A DNA stretch of 64,000 nucleotides from Candidatus Zixiibacteriota bacterium (GTDB lineage: Bacteria > Zixibacteria > MSB-5A5 > GN15 > FEB-12): positions 99,371 to 163,370 of the forward strand of contig JAJRQO010000007.1 of assembly GCA_024280215.1 (NCBI GenBank), read 5' to 3'. The notes under the pieces were generated by a model, which worked only from the letters and a program-made list of their open reading frames with translations, was not told where the DNA came from and did no database searches. Position numbers and translations under genes: made by a program. Positions 9,840 to 18,402 of the stretch are shown here, in pieces; positions within the stretch are counted from its first letter, which is position 1; each line of letters opens with the position of its first letter.

Positions 9840-10298
9840 ATGATTAGACATGCTTCACCTCGTGGAAAACAGAAGATAGTAGGTGTATATTACGACCTAT
9901 ACGATGTAATTTGTAATGCCATAACAAGTGGTGGATTTGTTCAACAAAAACCACTTTTCAAAGGGCGAAAACAGAGAGCGGAAGTTTTCGCTAAAGGTGG
10001 ACTCCTTGTTGTGGTTCAGGGGGCATACAACGTCGAAGTGAAAAAAAGACACGGGTATTTATCTCCCGAACTCATTCAAGATGAATTTGAAGCACATCTA
10101 AAAAAGGTAATGCATCAGATTGATGAAACAATATCAGCATTGAATCCTCCAAGAGGCTTGAAATTGATATTACAGGGTGGTGGGAATCTGGTGTTGCCTA
10201 AATGGTTTACGGATTGGGCTGCTCAGAATGACATTGAGATTATTAAAATAAATGAAGAGAATTTTACTGAAAAAACAGAAAGAATTCGATCAATGTGA
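9840..10298 (+). CDS. Hypothetical protein
   Basis: A soluble 152-aa protein with a strong AAAGGAG ribosome site before ATG 9840. It has a basic start (MIRHASPRGKQK), a glycine-rich LILQGGGNLVLPKWF segment and no membrane helix. I do not recognise the family. It follows the DUF2779 and putative nuclease genes on the same strand with an 80-bp gap and may share their function. It is followed by an AACGGGC/GCCCGTT hairpin that could act as a terminator. Confidence 0.55.
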   Translation: MIRHASPRGKQKIVGVYYDLYDVICNAITSGGFVQQKPLFKGRKQRAEVFAKGGLLVVVQGAYNVEVKKRHGYLSPELIQDEFEAHLKKVMHQIDETISALNPPRGLKLILQGGGNLVLPKWFTDWAAQNDIEIIKINEENFTEKTERIRSM

Positions 10299-10308
10299 AA
10301 ATATATAG

Positions 10309-10335
10309 AGAACGGGCACGCCCGTTCCTTTATTT
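10309..10335 (+). terminator. Hairpin after the 9840-10298 gene, REP-like or terminator
   Basis: AACGGGC-AC-GCCCGTT (10311-10326) is followed by CCTTTATTT. The GC-rich stem and the following weak T-stretch could stop transcription. The sequence also resembles the GGAACAGGC hairpins near 600, so it may be a REP element used as a terminator. Confidence 0.45.
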
Positions 10336-10469
10336 CCGTGGAGCAGACGCCCTCGTTTATTCAATAAACTTGGGGTATATCTAATGCATACGCCACCCGA
10401 CCAAACGATATAATGTGAGAGCAAAATCTGCTTGTTGACAATTTGTATCAACTGCTATTAGTTAAACTG

Positions 10470-11288
10470 GTGAATAAAAAACTTCTCTACATTATAGTAG
10501 CATTGTTAATCTGCACCATATCGTCAAATGCCGAGAGTAAACTTTCGACATCGGAGCTTTTGAAAATCTCTGGTTCGTCAATTTCGGTTGCATTACTCGG
10601 TCTTTTAGCTGAAAATTTTGTTGACGAGTCGAGTAATTCTCTCATTAAAGGACCGATTCTTTTTGATAGCTATTTTCAAAAACAGATTGGCGGCGATTTG
10701 GCAACAACTTCTCGGAAGACAAATTTTTTAGACAATAAAACAGGTGCTACACTTACACCTCTTGTTAGTATGACTTTTCTTCTTATGGCTGATTATGCAC
10801 ATTATAGCGTGGACAAAAAGAAGTTCATGCTACAAGATGCCTTTCTCTTCACAACAGGACTGATGGCGACTGGTGGAGTAACTGGTATTTTCAAAGGATT
10901 AGTCGCTCGTGAACGACCATTGTACCATGAACAAAGTGAACAATCTATAATATTTGACGATGAGCAGAAACTTTCATTTTTCTCTGGACATAGTTCGCTT
11001 GCATTTTATTCGATGCATTATCTGAACAAAAGACTTTCTACTATAATGAGAGAAAAACAAATTTCAAAAAAATGGCATGTCATCAAATCTACTACATTAT
11101 ATGGTTGGGCAAGTTTTGTCGCAGTATCGAGAATCCACGCCTCTAAACATTACGCTTCAGATGTTATAGTCGGAGCAGGAGTGGGGGTAATGGTAGCGGA
11201 ACTGTTCTATCGGTTTGGGGAGAAGAAATATGAAAATATTTCGCTTCATTCATCAGGTTCAAAATTTATTTTGAGTTATAACTTTTGA
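10470..11288 (+). CDS. PAP2-family phosphatase with signal peptide
   Basis: A membrane-associated phosphatidic-acid-phosphatase-type enzyme that removes phosphate from lipid phosphates such as undecaprenyl pyrophosphate. The three family motifs are visible: KGLVARERP (K-x6-RP), FFSGHSSLAFY (phosphate-binding SGH) and SRIHASKHYASD (SR...H...D with the catalytic His). The frame is open from TTG 10443, but the GTG at 10470 gives a clean signal peptide, MNKKLLYIIVALLICTISSNA, so I prefer it; neither start has a good ribosome site. The soluble, signal-bearing layout suggests a periplasmic or outer-membrane-linked PAP2 protein like those of other diderms. Confidence 0.82.
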   Translation: MNKKLLYIIVALLICTISSNAESKLSTSELLKISGSSISVALLGLLAENFVDESSNSLIKGPILFDSYFQKQIGGDLATTSRKTNFLDNKTGATLTPLVSMTFLLMADYAHYSVDKKKFMLQDAFLFTTGLMATGGVTGIFKGLVARERPLYHEQSEQSIIFDDEQKLSFFSGHSSLAFYSMHYLNKRLSTIMREKQISKKWHVIKSTTLYGWASFVAVSRIHASKHYASDVIVGAGVGVMVAELFYRFGEKKYENISLHSSGSKFILSYNF

Positions 11289-11311
11289 GACAATTACTAA
11301 CTTTCCATATT

Positions 11312-11595
11312 AATAGAAAGTGGAGAAAATTTTCGACAACCAAGACAAAAAGTGTCGGTTCCTTATTCGCCTTAGCTAATTGAGAACCGACTTGAATTGA
11401 AGTGTCAGGTGTATCACGCTGAAGCGTGAAAGCACCCGACACAACAGACTAATTCTAGATTGGGTTGAAAGTATACCTGATTGTAGGGGCGTTACATGTA
11501 ACGCCTTTACGAAACTCTATACTACTAATGATAGATTCTCAAATTTTATTTATTAAATAGAAAGTGGAGAAAATTTTCGACAACCAAGACAAAAA
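11312..11595. repeat. 40-bp direct repeat flanking a 204-bp REP-bearing segment
   Basis: Two identical 40-bp copies lie at 11312-11351 and 11556-11595; both begin AATAGAAAGTGGAGAAAATT. Between them lie a GTGTCGG...CCGACAC-type element and a GGCGTTACATGTAACGCC palindrome (11488-11505). The right copy ends 23 bp from the 3' end of tRNA-Glu. The layout looks like insertion or duplication of a small element. No gene is visible from 11289 to 11618. Confidence 0.7.
11488..11505. repeat. REP palindrome GGCGTTACATGTAACGCC
   Basis: A perfect 18-bp palindrome identical to the three copies at the RAYT gene (20506, 20826, 21164). It also keeps part of the flanking GTAG...TTAC extension. Confidence 0.85.
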
Positions 11596-11618
11596 TCTCT
11601 CCACAATTCTTTTTAAAT

Positions 11619-11690
11619 TAGCGATAAGGGGAATCGAACCCCTATTTGACGGATGAGAACCGCCGGTCCTAACCGTTAGACGATATCGCC
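11619..11690 (-). tRNA. tRNA-Glu (anticodon CTC)
   Basis: On the minus strand the sequence folds as a complete cloverleaf: acceptor GGCGATA/TATCGCT (first pair G-U), D stem GTCT/GGAC, anticodon stem GGCGG/CCGTC around loop TTCTCAT with anticodon CTC, and T arm AGGGG-TTCGATT-CCCCT. No CCA is encoded. The CTC anticodon reads GAG; a TTC isoacceptor must exist elsewhere. Confidence 0.9.
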
Positions 11691-11984
11691 AATTCAATGT
11701 GCAATGCTAAAAAACAACAGGCTTGAATATACACAGATTGGCTTGTCTGTCAAGTAAAGTAAACTCACTGTCAGTCAACAAGTTATAAGATTTGAAAATG
11801 TAATGCGATGTGACCAAATAGGTTACTTGATGTCACATATTGGCACTTTTTTTTATTTATTTTGTTATAAGTATAGATAACGAAAACTAACCTGATGGGA
11901 TTCATAAATTTGTAGGTAGTTTTAATTGTACAACTGTATGTCGCTTGAGTATATTACAATTGACTCATAAATAAAGGAATTAAT

Positions 11985-14441
11985 ATGACGCAAAAGAAAA
12001 TAGCATCAAAAAAGTATAAAGAATTGTCATCTAAGGAGTTAAGCTATCAAATCAGCTATATCCCTCCAAAAACGAAGTCTTCCGATTCAATTGACCCTTG
12101 TTTGGAAGTTATTGGACAGGAAAAAGCGATTGATTCAATAAAACTTGGTCTAAATATAAACTCAAATGGCTATAATATTTTTGTTACAGGCCCTGCGGGA
12201 ACTGGTCGTACTTCAACAATTAAACATCTTTTGGAAGGGCTTGACCACAAAACTCCTGAGCTAAAAGATATTTGTTATGTCCATAATTTTAAAAATGAAG
12301 ATGCTCCAAAAGTTATGATTTTTAAAGCTGGTGAAGGTGTTCGTTTTAAAAAGGATATGGGTTATTTGGTTTCATCAACTCGAAAAGCAATTCCAAAAAT
12401 ATTTATTTCTGAAGATTTCAAAGATCGTCAAAATAGAGTGATGAGAGAGTTTGAAAACAGACAAAAAGATTTGATTCATGAATTTGAAGAAAAACTTGAT
12501 AATGACGGCTTTGTCATGGTACAAATTCAGATTACAGGTGGGATACGAAACGAAATCCAACCGCTCATTGATGATGAACCAGCCTCACTTGAAAAATTAG
12601 AACGTCTTTCAAAAGAAGGGAAATTTTCTCCTTCACGTTTAGAAGAGCTTGGTCGTATTTGGGATTCTTTGCGAAGAGATTTTGATGTAGTTACTGTAGA
12701 ATCAAAAAAACTAACTGACAAATTAGATGATGCCTTAGCAAAACTTGAGTTGTCAATAGTATCGCCTTTTGTAATGGATAAAATAAATCTGCTCAAACAA
12801 AGGTATCCGATTGAAAAAGTGCTTATTTATTTAGATGAAGTCGAAGAAGCCTTGTTGGATGATCTCGACCGATTCCGTGAAGCACAACCACGACGTGGTG
12901 AAGAAGAACCACCTCCGCATCGAAAACGTGAACCATTTGAAGAATTTTCAGTCAATGTGATTTTAGATAATTCAACAACTGAAGAAATTCCGATTATATC
13001 TGAAAAATCACCATCGTATAAAAATATTTTTGGTTCACTCGAGCGTGTTGTTGATCGCTTTGGTTATTGGCGTACTGATTTCTCTCGAATATTTTCAGGC
13101 TCTCTTTTAAAAGCATCGGGTGGATTTTATATAATGGATGCACTTGATTTATTATCTGAGCAGGGAATGTGGATTCAGCTTAAACGTGCTTTACGAAATC
13201 AAGAGATACAAATCGCGGGTTATGACCCATTTTATATGATGGCAGGTGCGGGAATCAAACCAGAACCAATTCCACTTGATGTCAAAGTTGTTTTGATTGG
13301 CGAACCACACATCTATAATTTATTACTACGTATGGACCCTGATTTTAAAAAAGTATTTAAAGTAAAAGCTGAATTTGATAATTCAATGAAAGCGAATAAA
13401 AAAAATTATCAACACTACTATGAGTTTATTAAACGAATTATTTTAGATGAACAACTCATGACATTTGATATCTCAGGTTTGCAAGCAGTCACGGAGTTCG
13501 GAATGAAACTATCGGGAAGTCGTGATAAAATAACAACACAATTTACAGGGATTTCAGATATTGTCCGTGAAGCTGATTACTGTGCTAAACAAGGTAAGAA
13601 AAAAATTGTCACACGTGCAGATGTTCAATGTGCAATTGCCAATCAAAAATCTCGCTTAAATCTTGTTGAAGGAAAAATTCAAGAGATGTTTGACAAAGAT
13701 TCAATTATGGTTTCAGTTACTGGAAAAACTGTCGGACAAATCAATGGATTGTCTGTTTATTCTTTGGGTGAATATTCATTTGGCCGTCCAACGCGAATCA
13801 CAGTTAACACTTCTCTTGGTAAAGAAGGAGTGATTAACATTGAACGTGAGTGTGACCTTTCTGGTCCAACGCATAATAAAGGTGTATTAATTCTTACAGG
13901 TTTTCTGCGGTTGATGTTTGCACAAGATAAACCACTGGCAATGGCAGCATCGATTTCGTTTGAGCAATCATACTCTGGAGTTGATGGTGACTCGGCATCG
14001 TCTACAGAAATTTACGCAATTCTCTCATCTTTAGGAAATATTCCAATAAAACAAGGTATTGCAGTAACAGGTTCTGTGAATCAAAAAGGAGAAATCCAAC
14101 CAATTGGTGGCGTTAATCAAAAAATAGAAGGTTTCTATGATGTTTGTAAATCAAAACGTCTCACAGGAAACCAAGGTGTTATGATACCTCATCAAAATGT
14201 CAATGACCTTATGTTACGTCCTGATGTTATCGAAGCTGTAAAACAAAAAAAGTTTCACATCTATCCAATCAAAACTATTAGTCAGGGTATCGAAGTACTT
14301 ACCGATATACCAGGTGGAAATCGTTTACGTAGTGGAAAGTTTACAAAAAATTCTGTGATGCAAATTGTAGATGATAAACTTTATCAAATGGCAATAGACT
14401 TACAACAATTTGGAAGAACTAAGAATAATAATAAAAAATAG
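11985..14441 (+). CDS. Lon-like ATP-dependent protease (AAA_32 / S16 family)
   Basis: An 818-aa cytosolic AAA+ protease that degrades unfolded or regulatory proteins. A P-loop, GPAGTGRTS (69-77), has Arg in place of the usual Lys, as I recall is common in this LonB/LonH-like branch. The C-terminal Lon protease domain has the catalytic dyad Ser670 (VDGDSASS) and Lys713 (NQKIEGF), 43 residues apart as in E. coli Lon. The internal region is helical with a charged, Pro-rich insert (RRGEEEPPPHRKRE, about 303-317). ATG 11985 follows AAAGGAA. It stands alone, between a 290-bp gap containing tRNA-Glu and a strong terminator. Confidence 0.9.
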   Translation: MTQKKIASKKYKELSSKELSYQISYIPPKTKSSDSIDPCLEVIGQEKAIDSIKLGLNINSNGYNIFVTGPAGTGRTSTIKHLLEGLDHKTPELKDICYVHNFKNEDAPKVMIFKAGEGVRFKKDMGYLVSSTRKAIPKIFISEDFKDRQNRVMREFENRQKDLIHEFEEKLDNDGFVMVQIQITGGIRNEIQPLIDDEPASLEKLERLSKEGKFSPSRLEELGRIWDSLRRDFDVVTVESKKLTDKLDDALAKLELSIVSPFVMDKINLLKQRYPIEKVLIYLDEVEEALLDDLDRFREAQPRRGEEEPPPHRKREPFEEFSVNVILDNSTTEEIPIISEKSPSYKNIFGSLERVVDRFGYWRTDFSRIFSGSLLKASGGFYIMDALDLLSEQGMWIQLKRALRNQEIQIAGYDPFYMMAGAGIKPEPIPLDVKVVLIGEPHIYNLLLRMDPDFKKVFKVKAEFDNSMKANKKNYQHYYEFIKRIILDEQLMTFDISGLQAVTEFGMKLSGSRDKITTQFTGISDIVREADYCAKQGKKKIVTRADVQCAIANQKSRLNLVEGKIQEMFDKDSIMVSVTGKTVGQINGLSVYSLGEYSFGRPTRITVNTSLGKEGVINIERECDLSGPTHNKGVLILTGFLRLMFAQDKPLAMAASISFEQSYSGVDGDSASSTEIYAILSSLGNIPIKQGIAVTGSVNQKGEIQPIGGVNQKIEGFYDVCKSKRLTGNQGVMIPHQNVNDLMLRPDVIEAVKQKKFHIYPIKTISQGIEVLTDIPGGNRLRSGKFTKNSVMQIVDDKLYQMAIDLQQFGRTKNNNKK

Positions 14442-14463
14442 TTTTATAAATATTTTCAGTGAT

Positions 14464-14500
14464 AAAAAGATGCATCAGATAGTTGATGCATCTTTTTTTT
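14464..14500 (+). terminator. Rho-independent terminator after the Lon-like gene
   Basis: A long stem, AAAAAGATGCATCA pairing with TGATGCATCTTTTT around a 6-nt loop, followed by T. It lies 22 bp after the stop codon. Confidence 0.88.
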
Positions 14501-14640
14501 GCATCACATTGTTGCATTAGTCCAATGTATACAGGAAAAATAAAAATAAATAAATTTACTAAAAAGCAATTTTTTTCTTGACTTAATTCAATAAAAAATC
14601 GTTTTTTAAATGTGAACAAACAAAAACAGGAGAATGTTCA

Positions 14641-14991
14641 ATGCGCAAAGCTAAAAAAACAACCAAAAGGAAAGTCGCAAAGAAAAAAGTTGCCAAGAAA
14701 AAGGTAGCTAAGAAAAAAGTTGCGAAGAAAAAAGTTGCCAAGAAAAAAGTAGCTAAGAAAAAAGTTGCTAAGAAAAAGGTAGCTAAGAAAAAAGTAGCTA
14801 AGAAAAAAGTTGCCAAGAAAAAGGTAGCTAAGAAAAAAGTTGCCAAGAAAAAGGTAGCCAAGAAAAAAGTTGCGAAGAAAAAAGTCGCAAAGAAAAAAGT
14901 CCGTTGTGCTGGAAAAACTAAAGACGGTAAACGTTGTAAACGTAATACCAGTGGCAAAGGTAAATTCTGTTCTGCTCATAAACGCAGATAG
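14641..14991 (+). CDS. Histone H1-like Lys-rich protein with a Cys/His tail
   Basis: A 116-aa, extremely basic protein. After a 12-residue start come fifteen perfect AKKKV pentapeptides (residues 13-87), then [15 protein letters not shown]...[10 protein letters not shown], in which three Cys and a His form a likely small zinc site. AlaLysLys repeats resemble the C-terminal tails of histone H1 and bacterial Hc1/AlgP-like proteins and should bind DNA or RNA electrostatically. The ribosome site is ACAGGAGAA before ATG 14641. The repeat is encoded by a 15-bp tandem array that can change in copy number. Nucleoid binding is inference. Confidence 0.8.
   Translation: MRKAKKTTKRKVAKKKVAKKKVAKKKVAKKKVAKKKVAKKKVAKKKVAKKKVAKKKVAKKKVAKKKVAKKKVAKKKVAKKKVAKKKVRCAGKTKDGKRCKRNTSGKGKFCSAHKRR
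14677..14901. repeat. 15 x 15-bp in-frame tandem repeat
   Basis: Fifteen 15-bp units of the form GC(n)AAGAAAAA(A/G)GT(n) encode AKKKV. Third-position differences among units (gct, gcc, gcg, gca; gtt, gta, gtc) show that the array is not a brand-new expansion. Confidence 0.9.
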
Positions 14992-14998
14992 GTTTATA

Positions 14999-15031
14999 AA
15001 AAAAAAAAAGCCCGCTTTGGCGGGCTTTTTT
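14999..15031. terminator. Bidirectional Rho-independent terminator
   Basis: GCCCGC-TTTG-GCGGGC with a run of ten A before it and six T after it. It ends the Lys-rich gene on the plus strand and serves the convergent 1082-aa gene on the minus strand (stop at 15054). Confidence 0.92.
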
Positions 15032-15053
15032 ATTGCAACTATAATTGGTTGAT

Positions 15054-18000
15054 TTAGAAATCAGCACCCATCGAGAAATATGATGTCGATTTATCAGAGA
15101 CCGAGTTCATATCTGTTTGCCAAGCTAAATCATATCGTAGTAAGAAGAATCCTAAGTTTAATCTTATACCAACTCCAAATCCTGCCTTGATATCTTGTAG
15201 TCTGTCAATACCACCTTCGGAAGTACCACCTTTGAAGTTTGAGTCAGACCACGCTGCTCCAATATCAGAGAAGAGTGACCCTTGAATTCGAGAGAAAACC
15301 AATGGAAGAGGGAATCGCAATGCGAAGTAGTCAATCAATGGGAATCTAAATTCAAAATTCATTAGTCCATATCTATTGCCAGTCAAATCAGTATAGCCGA
15401 TTCCACGAAGTGGTGTGACGATGTCGGCTATATATCTATTTTTTATTTCATATACTGATGCGTCAAATGTTCTTCTTCCTATCCAATTAGTTGTTCCACC
15501 TAAGAAATATTGTTTTGGAGTTGTGCCAAATGATGCTCCTCCTGAAAGTCTGAAGGCAAGTGAGAAAGAATTTTTAATATGAATATATTTTCTATAATCA
15601 AATTCTGTAGCTGTAAATTGAATATCTTCCGAGTTAAACAGATTTAGACCAGCACTAAATGTTAGTTTGGTACGGTTCCCATTGACAGGACCTGTTAAAC
15701 CCCAGACAACATTGTCAGCGATATATGAAAGTTCACCAATAGAAATTTTAGTATTTTCTTTGATACCATATATAGGGAGATAATAATTTGTAACTACCGT
15801 ATCACCAGGATAGATATATTGACGTTCTACAAAAAGTTGTGAAAGTGTAAAATCAACACGACTATAAGTTGAAAATGGATATCTGGCAAGTCCCTGAAAT
15901 CCATAAAAACGATCAGAGAAAATTATGTTATCAACAAAGTTGTAAAAGTTTTTTGAATGGAAAAGTCCAAAACCAATACTTGTCCGTTTTTTATTATAGA
16001 AATATAAAAACTGGAAATTTGTCTGATCAATTGTATTGACTAAATCGGTAGCAAAGTAAAACTGATGGTTTCCTAAATAATCTGATAGAAGAAAATATAC
16101 TTGTCCTTGCAATCCATAAAACGGATCGTAGCCAGTATTACCTTGGACGAAGTCAGGAGAGAATTTTAATTTGTATTTTTTGACATCAAAAACCCCATCA
16201 TCATCGGCACCAGTACGGAGGTTAAATGATTCAGGCTCTTCCATTGGTTTACTGTTTTGTAGTTGACCTGGGTCGTTAACGCCAATGAGGAGATCATCAA
16301 AATTTTTCTCAGCATCTTTATCAGAAACAAACACAAACCCTTCTTCATAGACACCAGTTTCTGGAGTAACTAAAGAATCAACCTCGTTGATTGCCAGAGA
16401 ATCTGTTTCTGTTGAATCGATTGCAAATTCGGCTGCGATAGAGTCTTCGATAGCAGCAAGTTCATCAGCAGTTTTTAAAATATCATAGTTACCTTTTATA
16501 AAATCAGTAGTTGCCAATTGGTTGTTTTCACCTTTTGGTACAAAACTGTCCATTACAAAAATATCAAACGATCCTTTGTTGAATGCAGAGAATGCAATCT
16601 TTCTCCCATTCGGAGACCAACTTATGGAGCGAATTCCTGTCAGGATATCGGTAATAGGATAAACAGAGTTAGAGTCTAAATAAGCGATATATAAATTGTC
16701 GATTCCATTTCGATTAGATATGAATGCGACTTTGGAGCCATCTGGTGAGACTACAGGGAACGTGTTTGGTCCCTGTCCAACATCGAGCTCTTCAATTTTA
16801 TTATTATCATTGAGAGAAATTTTAAAAATATTATAAAATCCATAACTAAAATCACCTGGGAGATAAGCACCTTTTGTTACATATCTATTTGTTTCCCAGT
16901 TTGGCATTTTTGATTTTGTGTGTGGTCGGTCAGATGAAAAAATGAGTCCATCAGAATTTGACATCCAGCTTGGTTCTTTGTCATCGTAACGATCGTTGGT
17001 GATTTGGGTTAGCTTATCTGATTCAATATCATATATAAAAAGATCACGTCTATTACCTTTTAATCCAGAGAAAGCAATTTTTTTATTATCAGGCGACCAC
17101 TTCGGAGAGAGGATGTTATAAAAATCATATTTTTTCTTGAGATAAATTTTGTCTTTGTCAAGGTCATAAAACATAAGAGTCGGGTCGCCATCTGACTTCG
17201 CAACAAAAACCATCTTGTCACCATCTGGAGAGAAAGACATTCCCGATACAAAAGAGTGGAGTGACTCCAAATCACCAGAACGTTCACTCTTGACTAATTT
17301 TTCTACTTGATGACCTTTTTCTGCATCGATAAGAATAATCTGTGTGTAATCAGATTTGTCAGTATAGATTGCGATTTTGGTTCCATCAGGGTGAAACTCA
17401 GGTTTTTCATTAAAGTACGAACCATCTTTGCGAGCGTGTGTAAGTTGAGTCGAAAATTCTTCTGCTTCTTCACGGAGAGCAATCTCTGGCCAGTACCGTT
17501 TTTTCATTGTTTTAGAAAAATCTTTCCATAATTTTTCCTGCGTAACTCCGATGACTTCTTTGAGTGCTTTGTCAAGTGAGCGGAGGATTTTCCCTTTTTT
17601 TAATATCTCACCTAACTTATCCTCACCATATTCTTCGGCAATAAATTTTATCATTGCCTGTCCTTGCTTGTATGCTAAAAACCCCCCAAGGTACAGAGGT
17701 GGAGTCAGATAATTATTAATTGTCGCATCACGTACAAACATATCGGCAAATGAATCCCAGCCATGACGGGAGGAATATTCGGCGAAGCCTTCGGCGAACC
17801 AAAGCGGAAGATTAAAAAATTTACCTCGTGATACTATAGATGAAAAGGAACCGCCAAAAATCAAATCATATACAAAGGCATGGGTCAGCTCATGGTGCAG
17901 TACATGGCGGAACTCTTCGTAGGAACCATTGAAAGGTATAACAATTCTGTTTTTGAATGCTTCGGTGAATCCACCAACACCTTCAGGGAGAATCCCCTGA

Positions 18001-18302
18001 GTAATATTTGTCTGTTGGAAATCATAATGAGAGTTATAGACAAAGACGGGAATCTCTTTTTGAATTTTATAGTTTAATTCTTTAGAAATTTCGACATAAG
18101 CTGATTCCATAACGGTAGCGGTAAACTTTGCTGTTTCATAGGCATCTTCGTAGAAATAAATATCAAAATGTCTGGTCTGAATATAACTCCAATCGAAATT
18201 TTTATAACGGACTTTATTTTTTCCAAAATAAGTATCCTGAGCTGTGGCTATCGAGGAGAGCATGATGAGAGATAATATTAAAAGTAACAGAAATTTTTTC
18301 AT
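15054..18302 (-). CDS. Zincin / TolB-like propeller / outer-membrane barrel fusion
   Basis: The 1082-aa protein starts with a signal peptide (residues 1-21, ending ATA-QDT). Residues about 30-280 form a gluzincin-type peptidase domain with H137-E-L-T-H141 and a downstream WFAEGFAEY that supplies the third ligand (Glu171). Next comes a WD40-like PD40 propeller (repeats such as FHPDGTKIAIYTDKSDYTQI, FSPDGDKMVFVAKSDGDPTL, WSPDNKKIAFSG), then an acidic linker near residues 620-700. The final 350 residues are rich in alternating aromatic beta strands, resembling an Omp85/surface-antigen barrel and ending in FSMGADF. I infer an outer-membrane protein with an exposed or periplasmic protease domain. 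The substrate is unknown. Confidence 0.85.
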   Translation of the reverse strand: MKKFLLLLILSLIMLSSIATAQDTYFGKNKVRYKNFDWSYIQTRHFDIYFYEDAYETAKFTATVMESAYVEISKELNYKIQKEIPVFVYNSHYDFQQTNITQGILPEGVGGFTEAFKNRIVIPFNGSYEEFRHVLHHELTHAFVYDLIFGGSFSSIVSRGKFFNLPLWFAEGFAEYSSRHGWDSFADMFVRDATINNYLTPPLYLGGFLAYKQGQAMIKFIAEEYGEDKLGEILKKGKILRSLDKALKEVIGVTQEKLWKDFSKTMKKRYWPEIALREEAEEFSTQLTHARKDGSYFNEKPEFHPDGTKIAIYTDKSDYTQIILIDAEKGHQVEKLVKSERSGDLESLHSFVSGMSFSPDGDKMVFVAKSDGDPTLMFYDLDKDKIYLKKKYDFYNILSPKWSPDNKKIAFSGLKGNRRDLFIYDIESDKLTQITNDRYDDKEPSWMSNSDGLIFSSDRPHTKSKMPNWETNRYVTKGAYLPGDFSYGFYNIFKISLNDNNKIEELDVGQGPNTFPVVSPDGSKVAFISNRNGIDNLYIAYLDSNSVYPITDILTGIRSISWSPNGRKIAFSAFNKGSFDIFVMDSFVPKGENNQLATTDFIKGNYDILKTADELAAIEDSIAAEFAIDSTETDSLAINEVDSLVTPETGVYEEGFVFVSDKDAEKNFDDLLIGVNDPGQLQNSKPMEEPESFNLRTGADDDGVFDVKKYKLKFSPDFVQGNTGYDPFYGLQGQVYFLLSDYLGNHQFYFATDLVNTIDQTNFQFLYFYNKKRTSIGFGLFHSKNFYNFVDNIIFSDRFYGFQGLARYPFSTYSRVDFTLSQLFVERQYIYPGDTVVTNYYLPIYGIKENTKISIGELSYIADNVVWGLTGPVNGNRTKLTFSAGLNLFNSEDIQFTATEFDYRKYIHIKNSFSLAFRLSGGASFGTTPKQYFLGGTTNWIGRRTFDASVYEIKNRYIADIVTPLRGIGYTDLTGNRYGLMNFEFRFPLIDYFALRFPLPLVFSRIQGSLFSDIGAAWSDSNFKGGTSEGGIDRLQDIKAGFGVGIRLNLGFFLLRYDLAWQTDMNSVSDKSTSYFSMGADF

Positions 18303-18402
18303 ATCTATATTTTCCTACATAGAAGTTATCTATATTTAAAACGTATGGAGTCAACAATTTGTTCACAATGGTTCAATAATACGTCAGTTCTAAGCCAGAA
18401 CA

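Noticed and set aside
14583..14979. Two minus-strand open frames antisense to the Lys-rich gene
   Set aside because: They exist only because the AKKKV-coding repeat is also open on the other strand (Phe/Leu-rich low complexity). Neither has a ribosome site.
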